Positions 16,719 to 24,804 of a stretch of 64,000 nt of DNA are shown one piece after another. The first letter of the stretch is position 1. Each line of letters begins with the position of its first letter. The notes beneath the pieces are model-generated. The model made no database searches. It was given only the letters and a program-made list of their open reading frames with translations, and was not told where the DNA came from. The DNA comes from CAZVFX01 sp964626565 (GTDB taxonomy: Bacteria; Myxococcota_A; UBA9042; CAIXZC01): assembly GCA_964626565.1 (NCBI GenBank), contig CAZVFX010000001.1:62001-126000 (forward strand). Reading direction: 5' to 3'. Position numbers and translations under genes: made by a program.

Positions 16719-17663
16719 ATGAGCAAAAAACTCGCGATTATTGCGGTCGGTGGGAATTCGCTGGTCAAGGACAAAGATCACCAGACCGTCGAGGATCAGT
16801 ATATGGCCGTGGGGGAAACCTGCGTCCACGTGGCCGATCTTCTGGAGGAAGGGTGGGAGGTCGTAGTGACCCATGGCAACGGTCCCCAGGTGGGGTTCAT
16901 CCTGTTGCGTTCCGATCTGGCCAAACACCAGCTACACGAGGTCCCTCTCGACTCCTGTGGAGCGGACACACAGGGCGCCATCGGCTATCACATTCAGCAG
17001 CACCTGTGCAACGAGCTGGCCCGCCGGGGCCATAACAAACCTGTGGCCACCGTGGTGACCCAGGTACTCGTGAACAAGGATGACCCCTCATTTGAAACCC
17101 CTTCCAAGCCCATCGGTCCGTTTTACACCGCAGAAGAGGCTGAAGTGTACCGCCGGGAGAAAGGGTGGGCGGTGGTCGAGGATGCCGGCCGCGGCTGGCG
17201 GCGGGTGGTGGCCTCTCCGGCGCCCCTGCGCATCGTTGAGTTGGGGGCGATTACCAGCCTCATTGACAGCGGTGTAGCCGTAATTGCCGTGGGCGGGGGT
17301 GGCATTCCCGTCGTCGAAAATGACGAGGGCGAATTGCACGGAGTGCCCGCGGTGATCGACAAGGACCGCGCGTCGGCACTGCTGGCCCACAAACTCGGGG
17401 CGACCCACCTCATAATCTCTACCGCGATCGATAAAGCCTATCTGAACTTCGGCACCCCGGAGCAGCGGGCCATCGACCAGGCCACCGTGGCTGAAATCAG
17501 AGGCTACATGGCAGAAGGGCACTTCAAGCCGGGCTCCATGCTGCCCAAAATGGATGCAGCCTGTAAGTTCCTCGAGCGGGGCGGTGAAAGGGTGATCATC
17601 ACGACACCGGAGAACCTGCTGGAAGCGGTGCACGGAAAGACCGGTACGCACATAGTGCCGTAA
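16719..17663 (+). CDS. arcC: Carbamate kinase
   Basis: 314 residues, the normal length. It catalyses carbamoyl phosphate plus ADP to ATP plus carbamate (ammonia and CO2), in the cytosol. Family motifs: IIAVGGNSLV at the N-terminus, VVVTHGNGPQVGFIL, the long substrate segment around SCGADTQGAIGYHIQ, VIAVGGGGIPVV, IDKDRASALLAHKLGA and KPGSMLPKMDAACKFLE. The gene starts four bases after the carbamoyltransferase stop, so the two are co-transcribed and form the last two steps of a carbamoyl-compound fermentation. No arginine deiminase or ureido-hydrolase gene is next to them. Confidence 0.93.
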   Translation: MSKKLAIIAVGGNSLVKDKDHQTVEDQYMAVGETCVHVADLLEEGWEVVVTHGNGPQVGFILLRSDLAKHQLHEVPLDSCGADTQGAIGYHIQQHLCNELARRGHNKPVATVVTQVLVNKDDPSFETPSKPIGPFYTAEEAEVYRREKGWAVVEDAGRGWRRVVASPAPLRIVELGAITSLIDSGVAVIAVGGGGIPVVENDEGELHGVPAVIDKDRASALLAHKLGATHLIISTAIDKAYLNFGTPEQRAIDQATVAEIRGYMAEGHFKPGSMLPKMDAACKFLERGGERVIITTPENLLEAVHGKTGTHIVP

Positions 17664-17664
17664 A

Positions 17665-17692
17665 TTGCGCAATCTCCATTCTCCTGTAGCAT
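17665..17692 (+). promoter_or_regulatory. Candidate promoter of the kinase/PEGA cassette
   Basis: TTGCGC (17665-17670), a 16-base spacer and TAGCAT (17687-17692) lie 35 bases before the kinase ATG, which has an AGGAGAG site. The -35 is weak and forms half of the palindrome ATTGCGCAAT (17664-17673). Confidence 0.4.
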
Positions 17693-17726
17693 CGAATCAA
17701 GGAAGTTTAAAGGAGAGCCTTGATCG

Positions 17727-19496
17727 ATGCATAAGTTCTGTCGCACGTGCCTGAAGGGACTTGACACCGACCGGGACGAATGCCCGCAGTGCGGCGCCGG
17801 CCTGGTGCCCCTCGATGACGAAAGCCTTCTCGGGCGGGTGCTGGACGACCGCTACGAGTTGCTGGATGTCGTGGGTTCCGGCGGCATGGGAGTGGTCTAC
17901 AGGGCAAAACAGCGCTACCTGGATCGTGAAGTTGCGTTGAAGGTGCTCCGCCGTGATCTCCTTATCCAGGGGGACTCGGTGAGCAGATTCATGATCGAGG
18001 CCAAAGCTGCGTCAGCGCTGAAAAGCCCCCACACCGTAACCATCCATGATTTCGGACTCACTGACGACGGACTGTTCTACTTCACCATGGAGCTGCTGGA
18101 AGGGGAGCCGCTAAGTGATCTTCTGGCGCGGGAAGGGCCGCAGTCACCGGCGAAAGCCGTGAATGTGGTGTCCCAGGTGTGCAAGTCGCTGGCAGAGGCC
18201 CACGAGTGTAAGATCTGGCACCGGGACCTCAAGCCGGAGAACATCTTCCTCACCCGGGACCAGGAAGGCCGCCAACTGGTCCAGGTGCTGGATTTTGGAA
18301 TTGCCAAGGTGGAGAACTCCGGCGAGCGGGTGACCGCGACCGGCGTTGTTTGCGGTACGCCCCAGTACCTGAGCCCAGACCAGGCGCGGGGCCAGAAAGC
18401 TGACCATCGAACCGACATTTACTCCCTGGGGATCGTGTTATACGAAATGCTGGCCGGCTCTCCTCCTTTCGACGGGGAAACGCCGGTGGAAGTGGTGATG
18501 TTGCACATCAATGAACCGCCTCCGCCACTGGCCGATCGTGATCCGCCGGTGGTGGTTCCCCTTGAGTTGGAAAGGGTGCTGAAGTGGGCTTTGGCCAAGA
18601 ACCCTGCAGACCGCCCCGGCTCGGTGGCGGAGTTCGCCGCGGCGTTGCAGACGGCAGTAGGGGAGCAGACACGGTTGGAAAAACTGGCGACGTCGAAGCA
18701 GACCGCAGCCGGAGAAGAGTGGAAGGCGGAGGAGGCTCGTCGAGACAAATCGACGGGCGCGTTTATCGATACTGCGAAGCTTGCGTTCAAGGCCCGGACC
18801 AGGAGTTTCCTGGCGGCGGGAGTGGTAGTGGGGATGGGGTTGGCATTGTTGCTCATCTTTCGGCCCTGGGAGCAGCAGCCGGCCGCAGAACACATCGGTA
18901 CCCCGAGAGCGAGCGAGGGGTCTGCGAGAGCAGAAGAAAGGCTGGCGGAATCGGATGCGGCTCCTGAGTTGGATGCGGCTCCTGAACTGGAGCCGCGGGT
19001 AGAGGCGAGGCCGGCGACGGCGACGGCTACGGCGACGGCTACGGCGCCTGATGTGGCGGGAGAGGCGGAAACGGCTGGGGCAACGGAAACGGCTACGGCG
19101 CCTGATGTGGCGGGAGAGGCGGAAACGGCTACGGAGACGGCTGAGGCAATGGAAACGGCTGCGGCGCCTGATGCGGCGGGAGAGGGGCTGGGGTTAGGGC
19201 ACGGAGATGGGGGTACCCCGAGGGCGAGCGAGGGGCCTGCGGAAGCAGACAAGAAGACCGACAAAGGAAGAAAGAAGAAGGCCGACCGAAAGGCCGAAAA
19301 GAAGGCCGAACCAAAGGCTGAACCGAAGGCCGAATCAAAGGCCGAATCAAAGGCCGAACCAAAGGCTGAACCAAAGGCCGGACCAAAGGCCGAACCAAAG
19401 GCCGAGCCGAAAGAAGAGTTCCTGGAACTCGCCGAACCGAAAGAAGAGAAGCCCGACGAATTTGTTATTCTGCCGGAAGGGGGAGAAGCCCCATGA
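17727..19496 (+). CDS. Membrane Ser/Thr protein kinase with zinc ribbon and repetitive C-terminus
   Basis: 589 residues. A zinc ribbon opens the protein (CRTCLKGLDTDRDECPQCG). The kinase domain (about 43-305) has GSGGMGVVYRAKQ, the lysine in VALKVLRR, IWHRDLKPENIFL, VLDFGIAKV and GTPQYLSPDQA, all intact. One transmembrane helix (FLAAGVVVGMGLALLLIF, about 355-373) puts the C-terminal 210 residues outside the cytoplasm. That part is low complexity: Ala/Glu/Thr repeats with APDVAGEAETA units, then Lys-Ala-Glu-Pro repeats, possibly spanning or binding the cell wall. The final codons overlap the TPR/PEGA gene (ATGAG). A paralogous kinase plus TPR/PEGA pair lies at 35475-38473. Phosphorylation targets are unknown. 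Confidence 0.9.
   Translation: MHKFCRTCLKGLDTDRDECPQCGAGLVPLDDESLLGRVLDDRYELLDVVGSGGMGVVYRAKQRYLDREVALKVLRRDLLIQGDSVSRFMIEAKAASALKSPHTVTIHDFGLTDDGLFYFTMELLEGEPLSDLLAREGPQSPAKAVNVVSQVCKSLAEAHECKIWHRDLKPENIFLTRDQEGRQLVQVLDFGIAKVENSGERVTATGVVCGTPQYLSPDQARGQKADHRTDIYSLGIVLYEMLAGSPPFDGETPVEVVMLHINEPPPPLADRDPPVVVPLELERVLKWALAKNPADRPGSVAEFAAALQTAVGEQTRLEKLATSKQTAAGEEWKAEEARRDKSTGAFIDTAKLAFKARTRSFLAAGVVVGMGLALLLIFRPWEQQPAAEHIGTPRASEGSARAEERLAESDAAPELDAAPELEPRVEARPATATATATATAPDVAGEAETAGATETATAPDVAGEAETATETAEAMETAAAPDAAGEGLGLGHGDGGTPRASEGPAEADKKTDKGRKKKADRKAEKKAEPKAEPKAESKAESKAEPKAEPKAGPKAEPKAEPKEEFLELAEPKEEKPDEFVILPEGGEAP
18897..18925. repeat. Dispersed palindromic repeat, copy 1 (inside kinase gene)
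   Basis: GGTACCCC followed by GAGAGCGAGCGA, GGGGT and CTGC. The arms ACCCC and GGGGT pair. It encodes GTPRASEGSA in the kinase C-terminal region. Copies 2 (19212-19240) and 3 (38504-38531) match closely. Confidence 0.65.
19035..19187 (+). repeat. Tandem repeat in the kinase C-terminal region (54-66 base period)
   Basis: Three copies of a unit beginning ACGGCTACGGCGCCTGATG start at 19035, 19089 and 19155; the third has small changes. Each encodes an APDVAGEAETA-like stretch. Perfect identity over long runs between copies 1 and 2 suggests recent duplication. Confidence 0.75.
19212..19240. repeat. Dispersed palindromic repeat, copy 2 (inside kinase gene)
   Basis: GGTA followed by CCCCGAGGGCGAGCGAGGGG and CCTGC. 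It encodes GTPRASEGPA, in the same frame as copy 1, 315 bases further on. Confidence 0.65.
19289..19412 (+). repeat. 12-base tandem repeat coding for Lys-Ala-Glu-Pro units
   Basis: Roughly ten units of CCAAAGGCCGAA and close variants (AACCGAAGGCCG, AATCAAAGGCCG) encode a charged KAEP/KAES tail at the kinase C-terminus. Being a multiple of three, copy-number change would keep the frame. Confidence 0.8.
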
Positions 19497-20479
19497 GAAG
19501 TTGCTTTATCAAGGCGGTCCTGGTCGTCGTCTTTCTGCTGCCTGCGGCGTGGGCTGCGGCCGACGACAAAGGGACGGTGGAGGCGCGTAACAATCAGGCT
19601 GCGCAGTTTGCGGGGAAAGGTGAGTTTGGCAAGGCGCTGGAAATCTGGGAGAGTTTGCTTCAGGAGGTGGGGCCCGACTACAAGCATCGCTGGGCTTTCC
19701 ACCTCAATGCGGGGAGGTGTTGCCAGAAGCTCGGCTGGCTTGCAGAGGCTGCCTGGCACTATTCGACTTGCCTGGAGATCGTGGGGAAGGGGAACGAGCG
19801 TGCCGAAGAATGGAAGGCGGAAGTGGAGAAGAAGCTCTCCGGTGAGCGCTCCAAAGTGGTGATCAAAACCGGGGTGGTGGGATCAGAGTTAAGGCCCGAA
19901 TCCTCCCGCCCCGGCAGATGGTATCCCGCGCCTCTGACCTGGTGGCTGAAGCCCGGGACCTACAAGTTGTCGGCCCGGGCGCCGGGGTATCAGGAAACCG
20001 TGGCCAATATGCGAATAGGCGACAAGGGCGGCGCGCTGACGGTGAAGATGAAGGCGGCCGCACCAAAGATCATGCCGCCGGTAGCAACCCCCGGGGTGGC
20101 GACCTGGAAGTGGGTGGCCCTGGGGTCCAGTGCAGTTCTGGCGGTCGCAGGCGGGGTCCTCTATTACGTGGCCGGGGATAATCTGGACAGTGAACGCAAG
20201 GAGTTGATGGACAAGTACGCACCGACGGGCAGCGTCCAGCCGGAAGATAAGGCGCAGATGGATGACGAGTGGGAGCAGCGCAAAGCCGATCACGTGACCC
20301 CGTACGAAGTGGCCGGTTATGCGCTGTGGGGCGCGGCCGGTGTCGGCGCCGCGGTGAGCGCGGTGCTCATCTACTCAGATCTGTCGGCGGACGGCAGCGG
20401 TGAAACCAAAGCGGCCGGCGGGCTCAGACCGTTGTTTCTCCCCGGCGGCGGAGGTATCTCCGGGGAGTGGCGTTTTTAA
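19493..20479 (+). CDS. Exported TPR/PEGA-domain membrane protein
   Basis: 328 residues. A signal peptide (AVLVVVFLLPAAWAAADD) is followed by TPR-like helices (ARNNQAAQFAGKGEFGKALE, HLNAGRCCQKLGWLAEAAWH), then a PEGA-type beta domain (LKPGTYKLSARAPGYQETV, about 160-185). Two more hydrophobic helices follow (WVALGSSAVLAVAGGVLYYV and YALWGAAGVGAAVSAVLIYS), with a charged segment between them. PEGA domains are small extracytoplasmic binding domains common in kinase-rich bacteria. The gene overlaps the kinase stop, so the pair is translated together. A homologue with the same order sits at 35475-36512 beside another kinase. It is probably the envelope partner of the kinase. Confidence 0.82.
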   Translation: MRSCFIKAVLVVVFLLPAAWAAADDKGTVEARNNQAAQFAGKGEFGKALEIWESLLQEVGPDYKHRWAFHLNAGRCCQKLGWLAEAAWHYSTCLEIVGKGNERAEEWKAEVEKKLSGERSKVVIKTGVVGSELRPESSRPGRWYPAPLTWWLKPGTYKLSARAPGYQETVANMRIGDKGGALTVKMKAAAPKIMPPVATPGVATWKWVALGSSAVLAVAGGVLYYVAGDNLDSERKELMDKYAPTGSVQPEDKAQMDDEWEQRKADHVTPYEVAGYALWGAAGVGAAVSAVLIYSDLSADGSGETKAAGGLRPLFLPGGGGISGEWRF

Positions 20480-20508
20480 CCCGTCGTGACTTTGCAGGCG
20501 GAGCAGGC

Positions 20509-23500
20509 ATGAAGAAAGAAAACAGAGCAGTTCGAGTTGGTCGTCTGGTGAGCGTCATACTGCCGGGCTTGTTCGCCCTGGTTGGCGGTTGTGCGTCAGG
20601 CGACACGGTGGCCGGCGGCAAGGACGATGATGCAGTGTCCGAGGTAGTGGAGATGTTGGCCGAGTTGCCTGCCGAGGAAGCCGCCAATTTGCCGGAGGTC
20701 TCCGGTTGCACACCGGGACAGGCCGACCTCGGGTGCAGTTGCACCGATGATGATGATTGTGCCTGGGGATGGTGCGTGCTCCATTTCGGGGAAACGGTCT
20801 GTTCCCGGGGTTGCGCCGGTGGCTGCCCGGAAGGGTGGTCGTGTGAGCAGGGCGACGAGGGGGAACAACCGGGTCTCGCCTGCCTCTCTCTCTACCCTTC
20901 CCTTTGTTTGCCCTGCACCGGCAGTGATGACTGCCACGGAGCGGGTGAGAGGTGTGTTTCGTACGGCGCGGCTCAAGGTTCGTTTTGTGCGTCCTCCTGC
21001 ACTGACGGCGATTGCCCCGACGACTACGATTGTTTGTCCAAAGTGACTGCTGAAGGGGATGAAACCGCGGCTTGCGTCCATGTCACTATGGAGTGCGACT
21101 GCACCGGTTACGCGGTCGCAGCGGGCCTCGGCACCCCTTGTCGGGTGGAGAATCAGTGGGGAGAGTGCACCGGTTGGAAGGCTTGCCAGGCCACCGGGTT
21201 GGGGGAGTGCAGCGCGGCCGAACCCGCACTCGAAGAGTGCAACGGCGCGGATGATGATTGCGACGGGATGGTCGATGAAGAGGTGGAATGCGCCGATGAC
21301 AATGACTGCACCTTCGACGCATGCAAAGGGACGGAAGGTTGTGCGCACGAGCCGCTGACCGGCACCGGCTGCGTCGACGGCGATCTTTGTACCTACGACG
21401 ATCATTGCGACGACGGCCTGTGCGCGGGGCAGCCGATTGAGTGCCACGACGGCAACATCTGCACCGACGATAGCTGCGACCCGGTAGAAGGCTGTGTCTT
21501 TCACGCCAATAACCTTCCTTGCGATGACGGTGATGCGTGTACCCTGGCAGATCAGTGCTCAGAAGGTGAATGCAAGGCGGGGCCTCCTTCCCCTGAATGC
21601 GTCTCGGTATGCGGAGATGGCAAGTGTACGGTGGGCGAGGGTTCGGAGATTTGCCCCGAGGATTGCGGGCCGTGTGGTGATGGCGTGTGCGGGCTTCACG
21701 AAAACGGTCCTTCCGGCGGAACGTGCCCCTTCGATTGCCTGAGTGCCTGCGGTGACGGGAAGTGTGTGGGCGGTGAAAATGCCTCCTCCTGCCCCGTGGA
21801 TTGCGGGGTGTGCGGCGATGGCGTGTGCGGACTCAACGAGTCCCATGACTCCTGCCCGGCCGACTGCTCCACCGCTTGCGGCAACGGCAGTTGCGAAGGG
21901 GGCGAGACCATGTATGTCTGCCCCATCGATTGCCTCCCCCCTTGCGGCAACCAGATTTGCGAACTGGGCGAAGATGCCTACGCCTGCCCCGATGACTGCT
22001 CCGTCTGCGGAGACGGCATCTGCGTGCAGGAAGAGTCCAAGGAATCCTGCCCTTCCGACTGCGTGACCCCCTGCGGCAACGGCGTGTGCGAGGGCGGAGA
22101 GAACCCCGAAGAGTGCGCGGTGGACTGCGGCTGGTGCGGGGACGGGGTGTGTGGATTTGCCGAGAAGGGATTCACCTGTCCGGCGGATTGTCTTCCCAGT
22201 TGCGGAGATGGCCAGTGCGACGGGCAGTTCGAAGAAAGTGTCGAGTCGTGCATAGCCGACTGCGTGGTGGACAAAGATGCCGACGGGATCGAGGACGATG
22301 AAGACAACTGTCCCCACAACCACAACCCCGCCCAGGAAGACTACGACGCTGACGCTAAGGGGGATGCTTGCGACGCGGACGACGACAACGATGGCGAAAA
22401 CGACGCCACCGACTGCGGACCAACCGACGCTGAGGTGTCTCACCTCCTGCCCGAAGTTTGCGACGGCAAGGACAACGATTGTGACGGCGCCACGGACGAA
22501 GAGACATGCGACGACGGCAACCCCTGCACCGATGACTCCTGCGACCCTTCCTCCGGCTGTTTTTTTACACCGAACACCGTACCCTGCGATGACGGTAGTG
22601 CCTGTACCATCGGCGATGTCTGCGAAGGCGCAGAGTGTACGGCAGGGGAGGGGCTGGAGTGCGATGACGGGAATCCGTGCACCGCGGATGTCTGCGACCC
22701 TGAAACCGGCCAGTGCATTGCCGCGCCGGACTTCGACGGCTTCCCTTGTGACGACGGCAACTTGTGCACTTTCGGTTCCGTGTGTGCGGGCGGGCTGTGC
22801 GCGGGAGGAAAGGGCCTCGATTGCGACGACGGCAATCCGTGCAGCGACGAAGGTTGCGACCCCGACGAGGGCTGCATTTTCTCTACCAACACACTTCTTT
22901 GCGACGACGGCAACGCCTGTACGGCGGAAGATATCTGTATGGGCGGGGAGTGTCTGCCGGGGGAGGCGGTGGATTGCGACGACGGCAACGCGTGTACTGA
23001 TGATTCGTGCGAGGAGTCGTCGGGATGCAAGTTCGAGGCAAACAGCGATCCTTGCGACGATGGCAACGCGTGCACCGTGATGGGCGTGTGCACCGCTGGA
23101 TGGTGCGTGTCCGCTGAGATGCTCGAGTGCAACGACGGCAATCTGTGTACCGACGATAGTTGCGACCCCGATTCAGGCTGCGTCTTTTACGCCAACACCG
23201 ATCCTTGCAATGACGGAGATCTTTGTACCACCGACGATGAGTGCAGCAGCGGCGAGTGCCTGGGCGGGGAACCTCTGGCGTGCAATGACGGCAACGTCTG
23301 CACTGATGATTCCTGCGATTCGTCCGCAGGGTGCCTGTTCGAGCCAAATTCGGCGGACTGCAGCGACGACAACCCGTGCACCACCGGCGACCACTGTGCG
23401 GGCGGCGTGTGTGCCTCCACGGGGCTGCAGGAGTGCGACGACGGCAATCCGTGTACCGGGGACAGTTGCGACCTGGAGGCAGGTTGCGAGCATCCACCTT

Positions 23501-24804
23501 ACGACGATGGCACCCCTTGTCCCGGCGGACCCCAGTGGGTCTGCCTGGAAGGAGAGTGTGCGTGCCAGCCCGAATGCGAGGGTAAGCAGTGCGGGCAGGA
23601 TGGCTGCGGCGGTAGCTGTGGTGTGTGCGGTGAGGGCCACTACTGCGTGGGTCATGCCTGTGCCTGTACCGACCCTTCGAGTCCGGCAGTGGAGTGGAGT
23701 TCCGCGTTTGGCGGTGAGGCGTGGGATCAGGCCAACTCCCTGGCTGCCACCAGCGATGGTGGGTTTGTGATGGCGGGGTCAACCTGGTCCGAAGGGGAAG
23801 GCGGCTGGGACGCCTGGGTCGTGAGGACCGACTCTGAAGGTGAGCTGGTCTGGGCCAACAGTTATGGAACGGAGGCGTGGGAAACCGCCACCGCGGTGGT
23901 GGCTCTGGATGACGGTTTTGCGGTGGCTGGGCTGGCCAACTGTGACGGTTTCGAATGTGTGACCGACAAGGGCAACGGGGACTTCTGGCTGTTCCGCACT
24001 GATTTGGATGGGACGCTGTTGTGGGAGCAAACTTACGGCGGGGACGGCGACGACCGGGCTTCTGCCTTGGCTGCCATCCCCTCGGGTGGCTTTGCCCTGG
24101 CCGGCAAAACCCTGTCCAAAGGTGCGGGGTGGGCCGACTACTGGCTGGTGCGCACCGATGCTGATGGTGATCACGTATGGGACAAGACCTACGGTGGCCC
24201 GGAGGACGACGAGGCCGGGGCGCTGGCGGCTCTTGACGACGGCGGCTTTGTGTTGGCGGGACAGACGTGGTCCAAGGGCGCGGGGTGGGCCGACTACTGG
24301 CTGGTGCGCACCGACGCCTCCGGCGCGCCCATGTGGGATCAGACCTTCGGCGGTAGCTACATTGACGAGGCCCGGGCTGTAGTCTCCCTGCCCGACGGCG
24401 GTTTTGCCCTAGCGGGAGAGACGTGGTCCAAGGGCGCGGGGTGGGCCGACTACTGGTTGGTGCGCACCGACAGCAGCGGCAACCTGGTGTGGGATCAGAC
24501 TTACGGCGGGTCCGGCTGGGAAGGGGCCTCGGCCCTGGCAGTGTTGTCGGACGGGGGCTTTGCCCTGGCCGGCTATACCGATTCAGAAGGTGGTGGCGGT
24601 AAGGATTTCTGGCTGGTGCGGACAGACAGTCAGGGCGGTGAGGTGTGGGATGCCGCAATGGGCGGGTCCTTGGGCGAATCGGCGCAGGGGCTGAGTCCCT
24701 TCGGCGATGGCAGCTTCGCCCTGGCAGGTTACACAGCCTCATCGGGGGCGGGAGACAAGGACTTCTGGCTCGTGCGCACCGGTAGCGAGTGCGGGGATAA
24801 CTGA
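20509..24804 (+). CDS. Giant Cys-rich lipoprotein with MopE, disulfide and beta-propeller-like repeats
   Basis: 1,431 residues from the ATG at 20509; the signal LPGLFALVGGCAS ends in a lipobox. Order: an N-terminal Cys head (about 60-260) ending in the MopE-type metal-binding motif EECNGADDDCDGMVDEE; CDDGN modules; a block of CGDGxCxxGE-CPxDC knots (about 365-590); thrombospondin type-3-like acidic repeats (DADGIEDDEDNCPHNHNP) with a second MopE motif; about nine more CDDGNPCTDDSCDP modules; a CGQDGCGGSCG knot; and about seven copies of a 55-residue W-rich repeat (SLAATSDGGFVMAGSTWSEG; DYWLVRTD) like those of SBBP/delta-60 beta-propellers. Calcium binding by the Asp-rich repeats is likely. 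The propeller tip is the probable functional end of a long extracellular stalk. Confidence 0.85.
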   Translation: MKKENRAVRVGRLVSVILPGLFALVGGCASGDTVAGGKDDDAVSEVVEMLAELPAEEAANLPEVSGCTPGQADLGCSCTDDDDCAWGWCVLHFGETVCSRGCAGGCPEGWSCEQGDEGEQPGLACLSLYPSLCLPCTGSDDCHGAGERCVSYGAAQGSFCASSCTDGDCPDDYDCLSKVTAEGDETAACVHVTMECDCTGYAVAAGLGTPCRVENQWGECTGWKACQATGLGECSAAEPALEECNGADDDCDGMVDEEVECADDNDCTFDACKGTEGCAHEPLTGTGCVDGDLCTYDDHCDDGLCAGQPIECHDGNICTDDSCDPVEGCVFHANNLPCDDGDACTLADQCSEGECKAGPPSPECVSVCGDGKCTVGEGSEICPEDCGPCGDGVCGLHENGPSGGTCPFDCLSACGDGKCVGGENASSCPVDCGVCGDGVCGLNESHDSCPADCSTACGNGSCEGGETMYVCPIDCLPPCGNQICELGEDAYACPDDCSVCGDGICVQEESKESCPSDCVTPCGNGVCEGGENPEECAVDCGWCGDGVCGFAEKGFTCPADCLPSCGDGQCDGQFEESVESCIADCVVDKDADGIEDDEDNCPHNHNPAQEDYDADAKGDACDADDDNDGENDATDCGPTDAEVSHLLPEVCDGKDNDCDGATDEETCDDGNPCTDDSCDPSSGCFFTPNTVPCDDGSACTIGDVCEGAECTAGEGLECDDGNPCTADVCDPETGQCIAAPDFDGFPCDDGNLCTFGSVCAGGLCAGGKGLDCDDGNPCSDEGCDPDEGCIFSTNTLLCDDGNACTAEDICMGGECLPGEAVDCDDGNACTDDSCEESSGCKFEANSDPCDDGNACTVMGVCTAGWCVSAEMLECNDGNLCTDDSCDPDSGCVFYANTDPCNDGDLCTTDDECSSGECLGGEPLACNDGNVCTDDSCDSSAGCLFEPNSADCSDDNPCTTGDHCAGGVCASTGLQECDDGNPCTGDSCDLEAGCEHPPYDDGTPCPGGPQWVCLEGECACQPECEGKQCGQDGCGGSCGVCGEGHYCVGHACACTDPSSPAVEWSSAFGGEAWDQANSLAATSDGGFVMAGSTWSEGEGGWDAWVVRTDSEGELVWANSYGTEAWETATAVVALDDGFAVAGLANCDGFECVTDKGNGDFWLFRTDLDGTLLWEQTYGGDGDDRASALAAIPSGGFALAGKTLSKGAGWADYWLVRTDADGDHVWDKTYGGPEDDEAGALAALDDGGFVLAGQTWSKGAGWADYWLVRTDASGAPMWDQTFGGSYIDEARAVVSLPDGGFALAGETWSKGAGWADYWLVRTDSSGNLVWDQTYGGSGWEGASALAVLSDGGFALAGYTDSEGGGGKDFWLVRTDSQGGEVWDAAMGGSLGESAQGLSPFGDGSFALAGYTASSGAGDKDFWLVRTGSECGDN

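Noticed and set aside
15686..17663. Complete arginine deiminase pathway
   Set aside because: Only a carbamoyltransferase and carbamate kinase are present; no arcA-like or transporter gene is adjacent, and the transferase is not typical ArgF/ArcB.
19035..19412. Repeat arrays in the kinase gene as a CRISPR array
   Set aside because: Repeats are directly adjacent, coding, and without unique spacers of constant length; no cas genes are present.
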